Notes: generated by a model from the letters alone, not told the origin. A stretch of DNA of 64,000 bases from Pedobacter rhizosphaerae (GCF_900111155.1 NZ_FOGG01000001.1:62001-126000), one strand, 5' to 3'. Shown: positions 31,751-41,268, counted from the first letter of the stretch. A program made the numbers and translations.

Positions 31751-33234
31751 TTACCTATTCTTCTTAAACCGGCTTTAGCCTGGCTTTCAATACTGTTTTC
31801 GTACTCATGGTTTTTCATAGAGATGGCAGTATTGAAAGCCTCTTTTGCTTTAGCCTTATTGCCTTTCTTCTCGTAAACTTTGCCCATTTGTAAAGCCGCA
31901 TTCGCAGCAAAATAGTATTTTAAATTCTTGCCCTGGTTTATAGCCGCCTGGTAAGAGGTTAAGGCCAAATCATCTTTTCCCAAATCGTCGTTAATCCTAC
32001 CCATTCGATAATTAAACTCGGTTTTATCTTTGTCACTCTCAAAATCGGCAGTTTTCTTATCCGATAATATCTGTGAGGCCCTACTTAAATACCCTCCATC
32101 GAATAACAATCTGGCCTTTAATAGTTCTGCCGGTGGAGCAGGAGCTGAAGCCTCATTCTGGGCCTGCTTATCTTTCTCATTATAGGAAAACCCTGAATTA
32201 ATCGCCTTAGAAATATAGCTGCTATAGCTATTTTTATCGCCGTTTAACAACGAAACCCAGGCAAGGTGGAGGTTAGCGTCCTTAATATAATTAACGCCTC
32301 TGTTGGCCTGCAAAAAGCGGTTAAAGTTATTTGATGCGGTTAAATCCAGTTTATTCAGCCGGGCAACCCCCTCCAAATACTCGAGATAAGGGAAAGACTG
32401 ATAAACCCCTCCCGCCGGCTTTTTATTCAGAATAGAGATAGCTTCATCCGTATGACCGTTTTTAATGCATACATAGCTTTGCAAATAACTTTTAAGCAAG
32501 CTTGTATCGGCAATTCTCTCGGTATATTTCATGGTTTTGGCATAGGCCAATGGACTATGAGCCACGTCAGTAAGCACATAGGCATAATAAAATACTACTT
32601 CTTCGTAAAAAGGTTCGTAGCTAGATTTGGGTAGGTTTTCTGTTAACTTCTCTAACATATTTAACCCGTTCTGCAGGTTACCTTTAAGACCAAGGGTTGA
32701 TAAGGCACTTTTTAATCCTCCATCTGGCAAATTACCGATAACCGCATTGATTAGGCCCAGCCCTTTGAGGTTAAGATGAAAATTAGGGAATTTTTTGGCA
32801 TTTTCCTGCAGCTGGTTATTGGCTCTCCTAATTTCCATTGCTGCATTGAAATACTCGCCATACCGACCTCGTATTAGTGCCCACTGCAGATTGATCTCTG
32901 CCTGTGCATAAAGATAATAAGGCGAATCCTTGTCATCGTCGCTTATTTTATCCAGTCTGGTAGATTTATTTCCTTTGAGCTTATCAAAATCAGCCTTGCT
33001 TTCGGAAGTAATGAGGGTAAAATAATCTATGTAATTCTCCAATAGCGGGATAATCGCATTATTGGGTCTAAGTTTTTTTTCTGTTGCCACATAAGCCTTT
33101 GCGTTTCCCAGCTTCAGCTCAAAAATGCTTTTGTAGGCGTTAAGACAATTGGCATTAAAATCAAAATTGGCGAAGAGGTAAGATGGGGAGGAAATAAGAG
33201 CAATAAGCGTTAATAAACGAAGGCTTTTAATCAT
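31747..33234 (-). CDS. Secreted TPR-repeat protein
   Basis: A 495-residue protein with a signal peptide (MIKSLRLLTLIALISSPSYLFA). Helical repeats run over most of its length, with clear TPRs at the C-terminus ('YYFAANAALQMGKVYEKKGN' then 'KAKEAFNTAISMKNHEYEN'). It probably acts as a periplasmic scaffold. No enzyme domain was seen. Confidence 0.85.
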   Translation of the reverse strand: MIKSLRLLTLIALISSPSYLFANFDFNANCLNAYKSIFELKLGNAKAYVATEKKLRPNNAIIPLLENYIDYFTLITSESKADFDKLKGNKSTRLDKISDDDKDSPYYLYAQAEINLQWALIRGRYGEYFNAAMEIRRANNQLQENAKKFPNFHLNLKGLGLINAVIGNLPDGGLKSALSTLGLKGNLQNGLNMLEKLTENLPKSSYEPFYEEVVFYYAYVLTDVAHSPLAYAKTMKYTERIADTSLLKSYLQSYVCIKNGHTDEAISILNKKPAGGVYQSFPYLEYLEGVARLNKLDLTASNNFNRFLQANRGVNYIKDANLHLAWVSLLNGDKNSYSSYISKAINSGFSYNEKDKQAQNEASAPAPPAELLKARLLFDGGYLSRASQILSDKKTADFESDKDKTEFNYRMGRINDDLGKDDLALTSYQAAINQGKNLKYYFAANAALQMGKVYEKKGNKAKAKEAFNTAISMKNHEYENSIESQAKAGLRRIGN

Positions 33235-33360
33235 TTGGGAAGATATAGTGCGCCTTTTAATGGGACGCTAATTCACATTTTAACAAATATCTACAATAAA
33301 CGCTCAAATCCTCTTCTTGTTTCAATTAAAAGACTAAAAATTGAGGCAAACCCTTTGCAC

Positions 33361-33391
33361 AAAAAAACGGCCCTGTTTTTCAACAGGGCCG
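33361..33391 (-). terminator. Terminator of the zinc-ribbon gene
   Basis: Arms CGGCCCTGTT (33368-33377) and AACAGGGCCG (33382-33391) pair perfectly. On the minus strand seven T follow. It lies 21 bases past the stop codon. Confidence 0.9.
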
Positions 33392-33411
33392 CCATTATAT
33401 TTTGTGTTTGA

Positions 33412-34158
33412 TTATAAAGCTTCAGCTACTTCGTGAGTTAAGGCCTCATCTACCAAAATACGTCCGCAGTGCTCGCAAACGATGATTTTTTTACGTTGAC
33501 GAATGTCTAACTGACGTTGAGGTGGAATCTGGTTGAAGCATCCTGAGCAAGAATCACGATCGATAGTTACAACCGCTAAACCGTTAATTGCGTTTTTGCG
33601 TAAACGTTTGTAAGCCACTAATAAACGCTCTTCGATTTGAGTTTCTGCAGAATCTGCCTTTTTTTGTAAAGCATCTTCATCCTTCTCAGTTTCTCCAGTA
33701 ATCAGATCTAGCTCTGCTTTTTTAACTTCTAAATCTTTTTTTCTGCCCTCTAAATCAGCTAAAGCAGATTCATAAATTTCAGTTTTTGAAGTAATTTCGA
33801 AGCCATGCTCTTTAATTTTCTTCTCTGAAACCTGAATATCTAAACCCTGGATTTCGATTTCTTTAGTTAAAGCATCATACTCACGGTTGTTTTTAACCTC
33901 TTTTAACTGAGAATCGTATCTTTTGATGTTCGCTTGAGCATCTTTGATTGTATTTTTACGGGTTACGATCGCATCTTCCAAATCATCAAGTTCATTCTTG
34001 ATCTTCTGGATTCTGGTTTCTAAACCAAGCACATCATCCTCAAGATCAGCAACTTCCATTGGAAGCTCGCCTCTTACCTGACGGATTTTATCAATTTTAG
34101 TGTGGATATTTTGTAATTCGTATAAAGCTTTTAGCTTTTGTTCTACGGTTTGTTCCAT
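33412..34158 (-). CDS. Coiled-coil protein with C4 zinc ribbon
   Basis: A 248-residue protein. About residues 10-180 form a long helical hairpin (CT398-like), rich in Glu and Lys. The C-terminus has a zinc ribbon: 'CSGCFNQIPP' and 'IVCEHCGRILV' supply four cysteines. The ATG overlaps the stop codon of the upstream Nif3-like gene (TAATG). This pairing with Nif3 is widely conserved and suggests a shared, still unclear role. Confidence 0.9.
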   Translation of the reverse strand: MEQTVEQKLKALYELQNIHTKIDKIRQVRGELPMEVADLEDDVLGLETRIQKIKNELDDLEDAIVTRKNTIKDAQANIKRYDSQLKEVKNNREYDALTKEIEIQGLDIQVSEKKIKEHGFEITSKTEIYESALADLEGRKKDLEVKKAELDLITGETEKDEDALQKKADSAETQIEERLLVAYKRLRKNAINGLAVVTIDRDSCSGCFNQIPPQRQLDIRQRKKIIVCEHCGRILVDEALTHEVAEAL

Positions 34159-35255
34159 TAAAACAAGTAATTTATGGGGTTTGTATTTTGCTCCGTTAAA
34201 CGGATTGCAAAGTTAGTAAATTTTTTTTGAATAATTTCAAGCAATAAATTTGAGGTAAATTGTTCAGTCTCAAAGTGTCCGATGTCTGCAATCACTATTT
34301 TTTCTTCTGCATCAAAAAACTCATGGTACTTAAAATCTGCCGTAATAAAGGCGTCTGCTCCTGCGGCGATGGCTTCTTTAAGCAGAAAACTTCCAGAACC
34401 ACCACAAACGGCCACTTTTTTAATTCTCTTGGTAATTAAATCGGTATGTCTCACTACTTTAGCCTGCATTCTATCTTTTACCAGGTGTAAGAAATCATAG
34501 CCATCCATATCGTACTCTAACCAGCCCACCATTCCAGACCCCACCATTTCATGTTTGTTCTCCAATTTATAAATATCGTAAGCAATTTCTTCATAAGGAT
34601 GGTTTTCGAAAAGGGCTACCAAAATTTTTCTTTCTGCCTGTACCGGATAAACCATTTCAATCCGAACTTCCGACTCGCGATGCTGAACACCCTTTTCGCC
34701 CACAAACGGATCGGAAGATTCATTGCCCTTAAAGGTTCCGAATCCTTCTGCATTAAAACTGCATTCGCTGTAATTGCCAATATTGCCTGCTCCTGCATAA
34801 AAAAGTGCCGATCGCAATTGTTCTGCCTGTGCATGAGGACAATAGGTAACCAGTTTTTTCAATATCCCCGCTTTTGGCGACAACACCTTTACACCCGTAA
34901 GCCCTAAACGCTCACAGATTCTGGCATTTACCCCGGTATGCACGCTATCTAAATTGGTATGAATAGCGTATAACGCAATGTTATTCCTAATCGCTTTTAA
35001 GACTACCCGCTCTACATAGTTCTTACCATTCAGTTTTTTTAGTCCTTTAAATACAATAGGATGGTGGGTAATGATGAGGTTACAGCCAGTATTAATGGCT
35101 TCATCTACCACCTTCTCCACACAATCTAAAGCCACTAAAGCTGCCCGGATTTCCATATTGGGATCTCCCACAATTAAACCTGAATTGTCATACTCTTCCT
35201 GATAGTTCAGTGGTGCAATGCTTTCTAAGTAATTGGTTATTTCCGCTAATTTCAT
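34158..35255 (-). CDS. Nif3-like dinuclear metal centre protein
   Basis: A 365-residue Nif3/YqfO-type protein. Metal ligands are visible in 'LIITHHPIVFKGL' (His pair) and in the C-terminal 'IADIGHFETEQF'. It is about 110 residues longer than E. coli YbgI because of the central YqfO insertion (about 130-240), with 'MVYPVQAERKILVALFENHPYEE'-type sequence in parts. Often annotated as GTP cyclohydrolase I type 2, which is doubtful. It is coupled to the zinc-ribbon gene. Confidence 0.92.
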   Translation of the reverse strand: MKLAEITNYLESIAPLNYQEEYDNSGLIVGDPNMEIRAALVALDCVEKVVDEAINTGCNLIITHHPIVFKGLKKLNGKNYVERVVLKAIRNNIALYAIHTNLDSVHTGVNARICERLGLTGVKVLSPKAGILKKLVTYCPHAQAEQLRSALFYAGAGNIGNYSECSFNAEGFGTFKGNESSDPFVGEKGVQHRESEVRIEMVYPVQAERKILVALFENHPYEEIAYDIYKLENKHEMVGSGMVGWLEYDMDGYDFLHLVKDRMQAKVVRHTDLITKRIKKVAVCGGSGSFLLKEAIAAGADAFITADFKYHEFFDAEEKIVIADIGHFETEQFTSNLLLEIIQKKFTNFAIRLTEQNTNPINYLF

Positions 35256-35369
35256 GGCCTAAATATAGAAAATTTGATACAATAAACTTCGTTAGAGCAA
35301 TCTGGCATTCACAGAAAAATTACGGTTTGTTTACCAAGGACAAGTCTTAATAAACCTGATAGAAATGAA

Positions 35370-35406
35370 AAGCCCGCAAGCCCAATTTTTCATTGGGTGC
35401 GGACTT
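35370..35406 (-). terminator. Hairpin after TM2 gene
   Basis: Imperfect stem with AAGCCCGC...GCGGACTT and inner GCCCAAT...ATTGGGT around a short loop. On the minus strand it is followed by a T-rich stretch. It lies 85 bases after the TM2-gene stop. Confidence 0.55.
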
Positions 35407-35491
35407 GTAATGTATAGCAGGACGGACATTAATAAAAGGTACTGCCCTTGATTTTCTAAAGAAATTGAATCCCTTTTGTTAAGTGGCTGAG

Positions 35492-35860
35492 TTATTGAAA
35501 CCCACCCATTCTGACCATTTGCAAGCTTTCGAAAACCATTTTCTGGTTGTGCTCAAATGCCAGGCTCTTATGGTTAATTACATCAACAATTGAACCGATG
35601 AAACATAAACCTGCGGTAACTAAGTAAAGGATTCCCATTCCTACCTGGCCAACGATAAAGCGCTGCAATCCTGGCACTAAAAAAAGACCTATTAAACAGA
35701 ACATCAGCATATCTGAAGGGTTTTTACGTTTGCTGCTGTATACCATAAGGAAATTGCGCAATTGTTGCTCGGTTAACCCCGTGGTTGCTTGTTGTAAGTA
35801 GGAGTATTCTTCTGGCGTTATGCCTGGTAACGACATTAGGGGTGATTGAAATATATCCAT
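35492..35860 (-). CDS. TM2-domain membrane protein
   Basis: A 122-residue protein with a TM2 domain: two close helices at about 53-98, with 'VPGLQRFIVGQVGMGILYLV' and a short polar turn. The front half is soluble ('YLQQATTGLTEQQLRNFLMV'). It starts four bases after the DUF2752 gene. In Bacteroidota TM2 and DUF2752 genes are often neighbours; the role is unknown. Confidence 0.88.
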   Translation of the reverse strand: MDIFQSPLMSLPGITPEEYSYLQQATTGLTEQQLRNFLMVYSSKRKNPSDMLMFCLIGLFLVPGLQRFIVGQVGMGILYLVTAGLCFIGSIVDVINHKSLAFEHNQKMVFESLQMVRMGGFQ

Positions 35861-35864
35861 GGTT

Positions 35865-36167
35865 TTATGTGTTTATTATTGAAATTTTTTGTCTTTTAAT
35901 TTGCTTTATTAGGGTATAAATTCTGTGCATGATGATCAATACTGCCGGAAAACCTAACCAATGTTCTTTAAAACTATTGGCAAATTCGCCATGAAAAATG
36001 TAACTGATAGACCTTCCTAAACCGCATCCCGGACACCATCCTTCGAAACCCAAATTGGCCAACGGGCAGAGGGTAAAATGGTGTTCATGAGCGTTTGCTG
36101 TGGCCAACAACACTAAAGCCGATATCCAGAATAAAAGCTCCAGCGGAAAGGATTTAATGTATTTCAT
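35865..36167 (-). CDS. DUF2752 membrane protein
   Basis: A 100-residue membrane protein. The DUF2752 hallmark 'CPLANLGFEGWCPGCGLGRS' has three cysteines around a Gly-rich turn. Helices lie at about 8-24 and 70-88. The function is not known. First gene of a pair with TM2. Confidence 0.88.
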   Translation of the reverse strand: MKYIKSFPLELLFWISALVLLATANAHEHHFTLCPLANLGFEGWCPGCGLGRSISYIFHGEFANSFKEHWLGFPAVLIIMHRIYTLIKQIKRQKISIINT

Positions 36168-36417
36168 GTTTCAGTTTTTATATATTTTAGAGGCTGCAAA
36201 AATAGCTTTGTTACGGAAATAAGCGATTATTCGACGAAATGTAAAAAAAATCCGACAAATGAACGGATTAACTCGAACAATCGCTGCATCATCTATCTTT
36301 TATTTATTGTACTATTTAGATTTTACCCCTGATACGCGCTTCAAAACCTTTGCAACCTTTTGTGGTTAAATTAATACGATGATTACAATTCGAAAAAATC
36401 AATTAAGAAATAAACCT

Positions 36418-36425
36418 TAAATTTG
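36418..36425 (+). promoter_or_regulatory. Candidate -7 promoter element of mfd (TAAATTTG)
   Basis: Full match to TAnnTTTG, four bases before the TTG start of mfd (36430). Transcription starting at the usual distance would begin at the start codon itself. Confidence 0.4.
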
Positions 36426-36429
36426 CGCC

Positions 36430-39400
36430 TTGAATATTCGCGATTTAATAAACAGATACAAAACAGACGAGAGGGTAACTGAATTTACCAAGGCGTTGAA
36501 CAGCTCGAAAAATCCTAAAATACAATTGAAGGGTTTGGTGGGTTCTGCTGATGCTATTGTAGCGCTATCGTCTTATTTTTTACTTCATAAACCCATCTTG
36601 TTTATTTTTCCCGACAGGGAAGAGGCCGCTTATTTCCAATCTGATTTGGAAAGCGTTTTAGATAAGCAAGTGTTACTCTTTCCTTCTTCTTACCGAAAAT
36701 CATTTGATTTTACGCAAGTGGATACGGCCAATGTTTTGGCGAGGGCAGAGGTTTTGAATGAGCTTAACCACGATTCTGAATTTGGTAAAATTGTAGTGTC
36801 GTACCCGGAAGCAATTGCCGAAAAGGTTATCGATCGTTCTGCCCTGGAAAAAAACACCCTGGAAATAGCGGTTGGTGCTAAACTTGGAATCGATTTTATC
36901 AATGAATTTTTAATTGACTATGATTTCGATAGGCGGGATTTTGTTTATGAACCCGGGCAGTTCTCTATCCGTGGTGGTATAGTAGATATTTTTTCATTTT
37001 CTTCTGATTTGCCTTTCCGTATAGAGTTTTTTGGCGATGAGGTAGAAAGTATCAGGAGTTTTGAAATTGAAAGCCAGCTATCGGTTGCCGATGTTAAATC
37101 GCTAACCATCGTTCCAAATGTACAAGCTAAATTTTTAACGGAAAGCAATATCAGTATCCTCGATTATATTGATCAGGACACACAGCTTTGGTTTAAGGAT
37201 GTAGAATTTACTTTGGATATTGTTAAAGCCGGCTATAAAAAAGCAACAGAACTCTGGAAAGCTCTTTCTGCTGCAGACAAAAACCAAAACCCGGAATGGA
37301 TTGACCCCAAGTTTGCTTTTACCGATGAGAAATTGTTGGGAGACCATCTACAGGATTTCCCGCTGATTGAATTTGGAAAGCAGTTTTTCTATCGTACCGA
37401 AAACTACTTTGAGTTTGAAACGAAGCCTCAACCTTCTTTTAATAAAGACTTTAACCTCCTCATTCATAATTTAAAGGAAAACGAGAAAGAGGGGATTGTA
37501 AACTTTATCTTCACCGATTCGGTAAAACAGATTGAACGTTTGTATGCCATTTTGGATGATATTGATAAAACGGCGAAGTTTACTCCGGTAAATAGTATGC
37601 TCCGCGAAGGGTTTATTGATCCTAAGATTAATGTGGCTTTCTACACCGATCACCAGATTTTTGATCGCTACTACAAATATAAACTCAAGAAAGGCTACCA
37701 GCGCAGTCAGGCCATTACCCTCAAAGAGCTTCGGGAGCTGAAATCGGGCGATTTTGTTACCCACATTGACCATGGTATAGGTAAATATGCAGGCTTGGAG
37801 AAAGTAGAGGTAAATGGCAAAACGCAGGAAATGATCCGTTTGGTGTATGCCGACAATGATTTGCTTTACGTAAACATTAACTCTTTAAACCGCATTGCCA
37901 AATACAGTGGTAAAGACGGTGGTGCGCCCAAGATGAATAAACTGGGTACCGATGCCTGGGATAAGCTAAAAAAAACCACTAAAAAAAAAGTTAAGGACAT
38001 TGCCCGAGACCTGATTAAGCTTTATGCCCTACGAAAAACCCAGGCCGGAACAGCTTTTTCGCCCGATGGCTATCTGCAAACAGAGTTAGAGGCTTCATTT
38101 ATTTACGAAGACACTCCCGATCAGCTTAAGGCTACCCAAGACGTTAAGAAAGATATGGAGGCACCACACCCCATGGACCGGTTGGTTTGCGGTGATGTTG
38201 GCTTTGGAAAAACAGAAATTGCTGTGAGGGCGGCATTTAAAGCCGTTGCTGAAGGAAAACAGGCCGCCATATTGGTTCCGACAACCATCTTAGCGCTTCA
38301 GCATTTTAAAACATTCTCGTCGAGGTTAAAAGAATTTCCGGTTAAGGTAGATTATATTAACCGATTTAAAACGAGTAAACAGATAAAAGATACTTTGGCC
38401 GAAGCCGCAGATGGCAAGGTAGATATCCTTATTGGAACACATAGATTGCTCAGTAAAGATGTAAAATTCAAAGATCTGGGCATTATGATCATTGATGAGG
38501 AACAAAAATTTGGGGTAACGGCAAAAGAAAAGCTTAAGGCCTTAAGGGTTAATGTTGATACCCTTACGCTAACGGCAACTCCGATCCCCAGAACGCTACA
38601 TTTTTCTTTAATGGGAGCAAGAGATTTATCGATCATTAGCACGCCACCACCCAATCGTCAGCCGGTAAGTACCGAGCTTCATGTATTTAATGAAAAACTG
38701 ATTCAGGAAGCTGTTCAGTTTGAATTAGATAGGGGTGGGCAGGTTTTCTTTATCCATAACCGCGTAAACGACCTTATGCAACTGGGCGGGTTAATTAAAA
38801 AACTCGTTCCGAAAGCAAGGATCGGGATTGCGCATGGACAATTAGATGGAGATGCCCTGGAAGATGTAATGCTTGATTTTATCAATGGTGAAAAGGATGT
38901 TTTAGTGGCTACAACCATTATTGAAGCGGGATTGGATATTCCGAATGCCAACACCATTATCATCAACCATGCACACATGTTTGGTTTGAGCGATTTACAC
39001 CAAATGCGTGGCCGTGTGGGCCGTAGTAATAAGAAAGCTTTCTGTTACCTGCTTTCGCCGCCACTTTCTACACTTACTTCTGAAGCGAGGAAACGACTGA
39101 GTGCCATAGAAGAGTTTTCAGACCTTGGTAGCGGCTTTAATGTGGCTATGCGAGATTTAGATATCCGCGGTAGCGGGAACTTATTAGGGGCAGAACAAAG
39201 CGGCTTTATTGCCGAAATAGGCTTTGAAATGTACCACAAGATTTTAGATGAAGCCATACAGGAGTTAAAAGAAGCTGAGTTTAAAGGCTTATTTGAGAAT
39301 GAGCCCGCCAGACCTTTTGTGGGTTTTACTCAAGTAGATACCGATCTGGAGCTTTACATTCCAGATGCTTACATTACCAATATTACCGAACGATATAACC

Positions 39401-39768
39401 TTTATACTGAACTTTCTAAACTGGAAAACGAAACTGAGTTGGCTGTTTTTGAAAAGCACCTGGCCGATCGTTTTGGTCCGGTACCTCCGCAGGTTAAAAC
39501 CATGCTTAGTGTGGTGAGGTTACAGTGGTTGGGTAAAAAATTAGGATTTGAGAAAATTAGTTTCAAGAAAAACAGCTTGCGCGGATATTTCTTAAGCGAT
39601 AAACAGTCTGCTTATTTCGATTCTAATACCTTTACCAAAATCTTAACCTTTGCACAACACCATCCCAGGATGTGTAACCTGAAAGAGGTTAAAAACACTT
39701 TAAGGATTGCTTTTGATCATATCAATACGGTTGAAGAAGCGATTCAAACTTTAGAATTGATAGATTAG
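36430..39768 (+). CDS. mfd: Transcription-repair coupling factor Mfd
   Basis: A 1112-residue Mfd, which removes RNA polymerase stalled at DNA damage and recruits UvrA. The UvrB-like front (1-about 330), the CarD-like polymerase-binding domain (about 435-505, 'SGDFVTHIDHGIGKYAGLE') and a RecG-like translocase follow. Walker A GDVGFGKT is at 588-595 and the DEEQ box starts at D689. The C-terminal TRCF domain is complete. The start is a TTG; an in-frame stop lies 12 bases upstream, so no ATG is available without losing conserved sequence. Confidence 0.96.
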   Translation: MNIRDLINRYKTDERVTEFTKALNSSKNPKIQLKGLVGSADAIVALSSYFLLHKPILFIFPDREEAAYFQSDLESVLDKQVLLFPSSYRKSFDFTQVDTANVLARAEVLNELNHDSEFGKIVVSYPEAIAEKVIDRSALEKNTLEIAVGAKLGIDFINEFLIDYDFDRRDFVYEPGQFSIRGGIVDIFSFSSDLPFRIEFFGDEVESIRSFEIESQLSVADVKSLTIVPNVQAKFLTESNISILDYIDQDTQLWFKDVEFTLDIVKAGYKKATELWKALSAADKNQNPEWIDPKFAFTDEKLLGDHLQDFPLIEFGKQFFYRTENYFEFETKPQPSFNKDFNLLIHNLKENEKEGIVNFIFTDSVKQIERLYAILDDIDKTAKFTPVNSMLREGFIDPKINVAFYTDHQIFDRYYKYKLKKGYQRSQAITLKELRELKSGDFVTHIDHGIGKYAGLEKVEVNGKTQEMIRLVYADNDLLYVNINSLNRIAKYSGKDGGAPKMNKLGTDAWDKLKKTTKKKVKDIARDLIKLYALRKTQAGTAFSPDGYLQTELEASFIYEDTPDQLKATQDVKKDMEAPHPMDRLVCGDVGFGKTEIAVRAAFKAVAEGKQAAILVPTTILALQHFKTFSSRLKEFPVKVDYINRFKTSKQIKDTLAEAADGKVDILIGTHRLLSKDVKFKDLGIMIIDEEQKFGVTAKEKLKALRVNVDTLTLTATPIPRTLHFSLMGARDLSIISTPPPNRQPVSTELHVFNEKLIQEAVQFELDRGGQVFFIHNRVNDLMQLGGLIKKLVPKARIGIAHGQLDGDALEDVMLDFINGEKDVLVATTIIEAGLDIPNANTIIINHAHMFGLSDLHQMRGRVGRSNKKAFCYLLSPPLSTLTSEARKRLSAIEEFSDLGSGFNVAMRDLDIRGSGNLLGAEQSGFIAEIGFEMYHKILDEAIQELKEAEFKGLFENEPARPFVGFTQVDTDLELYIPDAYITNITERYNLYTELSKLENETELAVFEKHLADRFGPVPPQVKTMLSVVRLQWLGKKLGFEKISFKKNSLRGYFLSDKQSAYFDSNTFTKILTFAQHHPRMCNLKEVKNTLRIAFDHINTVEEAIQTLELID

Positions 39769-39770
39769 AA

Positions 39771-39808
39771 AACGTTAATTCAGTCAGTCGACTGACTGAA
39801 TTAACGTT
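39771..39808. repeat. Perfect 38-bp palindrome after mfd
   Basis: The arm AACGTTAATTCAGTCAGTC is followed at once by its exact complement, with no loop. It begins three bases after the mfd stop codon. Confidence 0.92.
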
Positions 39809-39844
39809 AATTGAGTCATTTCATTGACTGAATTAATGTTTTTT
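39803..39844 (+). terminator. Second, overlapping hairpin with T run
   Basis: A second inverted repeat (39803-39818 with 39825-39840, 14 of 16 pairs) shares the last six bases of the palindrome before it and ends in six T. It probably terminates mfd; the two hairpins compete for the shared AACGTT. Confidence 0.75.
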
Positions 39845-39905
39845 AGATTATCTTGAAGCCACTTACCCTTTTAATTGATTCCGAATTACTAACCTTTATA
39901 GCCTG

Positions 39906-40118
39906 ATGAACCCCGAATTATTACTCGAATTAGTACGCATGCCCATGCCTTATGGTAAGTATAAAGGTTGGTTAATCTGCAATTTACCAGAAACCTATCT
40001 CTTGTGGTACAAGGATAAAGGCTTCCCAAAGGGAAAATTGGGCGATTTAATGGCCACCATGTTTGAGATTAGGGTTAATGGATTGGAATACCTGTTAACG
40101 CCATTAAAAGGTAAATAA
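39906..40118 (+). CDS. DUF3820 family small protein
   Basis: A 70-residue protein covering the DUF3820 family: 'MPYGKYKGWLICNLPETYLL' and 'KGFPKGKLGDLMA' are typical. Despite a database name linking the family to quorum-regulated virulence, the function is not known. It is a single gene between mfd and a tandem-repeat region. Confidence 0.88.
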   Translation: MNPELLLELVRMPMPYGKYKGWLICNLPETYLLWYKDKGFPKGKLGDLMATMFEIRVNGLEYLLTPLKGK

Positions 40119-40140
40119 ATTAGGGTTTTAATCGCAGGGG

Positions 40141-40475
40141 AAACTGTTTATATCTCACAGCCCTTCCCTTCGCACGATCATTTTTTTATCTAATGAAGTA
40201 GCGTGGTTAATAATTGATTAACCTAAAAGGAGCGTTTTCCTGCCGATTTAAGAAGATTTGCGCTGACAATTTAATCCCATTAATCTGCGGGAAACTGTTT
40301 ATATCTCAAAGCCATTTCCTTCGCACGATCATTTTTTTTATCTAATGAAGTAGCGTGGTTAATAATTGATTAACCTAAAAGAAGCGTCTCCGTCGATTTA
40401 AGAAGATTTGCGCTGACAATTTAATCTCCTTAATCTGCGGGAAACTGTTTATATCTCACAGCCATTTTCATCGCA
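40141..40475. repeat. Tandem 150-bp repeat, 2 full copies plus partial third
   Basis: Copies begin at 40141, 40292 and 40442 (periods 151 and 150) with the words 'aaactgtttatatctca' and 'cttcgcacgatcattttt'. Each full copy carries a GGTTAAT-AATTG-ATTAACC hairpin. The third, partial copy runs into the last codons of the DsbA-like gene, so the array contains copies of that gene's 3' end. No other feature lies in the gap 40119-40448. Confidence 0.9.
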
Positions 40476-41165
40476 AATGGCATCATTGTTCTTGTTTAAC
40501 GAGGTTAATGTGCTTTGCGGCTGGCTGGCTTTCCACTCTTGAAAGCTTTGCGTAAGGGCATCGGTAAATGCCTGAACCGGTTGTGCCCCCGAAACACCGT
40601 ATTTTCTATCCATAACGAAATAGGGAACACCGCGAATTCCTAAGTTCTGACTTTCATAAATATCATAACGAACGGCCTCTGCATACTGATCACTTGCAAG
40701 CGCCGCTGTTGTTTCTGTGGCATCTAAACCAATTTCTTTGGCTACTTCAATCAGTACGGCATCCTCACCAATATTTTTGCCCTGAACAAAGTGTGCTTCA
40801 AACAATTTTTCTTCAGCAACATCCTGAAGGTTATGCTTTGCCGCCAAATGGATTAAGCGATGTGCATTGAAGGTATTAGCCGGGATATTCTTATCGAAAT
40901 TGATGGTTAAACCTGCATTTGCAGCCATATCTACAACCTGCTGAGTCATCTGCTTCGCATGTTCTACAGACATCCCTTTGCTTCGCGATAAATAATCGTA
41001 AATAGTCTCATTATCAGTATTGTGATACTCTGGGTTGAGCTGATAGCTTTTCCAATCCACTTCAATTTCATTTTTGAATGGCAATTTATCAATCGCTTGC
41101 TCAAAATGACGTTTCCCGATATAGCAAAACGGACACATTACATCCGACCAGATTTCTACTTTCAT
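40449..41165 (-). CDS. DsbA-family oxidoreductase (FrnE-like)
   Basis: A 238-residue thioredoxin-fold protein of the FrnE/2-hydroxychromene isomerase-like group. C11-P-F-C14 in 'SDVMCPFCYIGKRHFE' is the active site and 'GIRGVPYFVMDRKYGVSG' carries the cis-proline. There is no signal peptide, so it acts in the cytoplasm, unlike classical DsbA. The C-terminal 'CDENGCEI' adds two more cysteines. A TAGCTTTG promoter element lies four bases before the ATG. Confidence 0.93.
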   Translation of the reverse strand: MKVEIWSDVMCPFCYIGKRHFEQAIDKLPFKNEIEVDWKSYQLNPEYHNTDNETIYDYLSRSKGMSVEHAKQMTQQVVDMAANAGLTINFDKNIPANTFNAHRLIHLAAKHNLQDVAEEKLFEAHFVQGKNIGEDAVLIEVAKEIGLDATETTAALASDQYAEAVRYDIYESQNLGIRGVPYFVMDRKYGVSGAQPVQAFTDALTQSFQEWKASQPQSTLTSLNKNNDAICDENGCEI

Positions 41166-41169
41166 AAGG

Positions 41170-41177
41170 CAAAGCTA
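41170..41177 (-). promoter_or_regulatory. Candidate -7 promoter element (TAGCTTTG)
   Basis: Full match to TAnnTTTG on the minus strand, four bases before the ATG (41165) of the DsbA-like gene; same spacing as at trmD, mfd and the gene at 132-770. Confidence 0.4.
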
Positions 41178-41268
41178 AGGGTATCAGTAGAAAACAAAGT
41201 AAGGACAGCGTAAAAAATGAAAGCTTCAAAATTGTTACAAATTTTATTTTTCTTTAAGCAAAATGATG

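Noticed and set aside
40141..40475. Possible CRISPR array
   Set aside because: The 150-bp units are nearly identical throughout, with no short repeat/unique spacer pattern.
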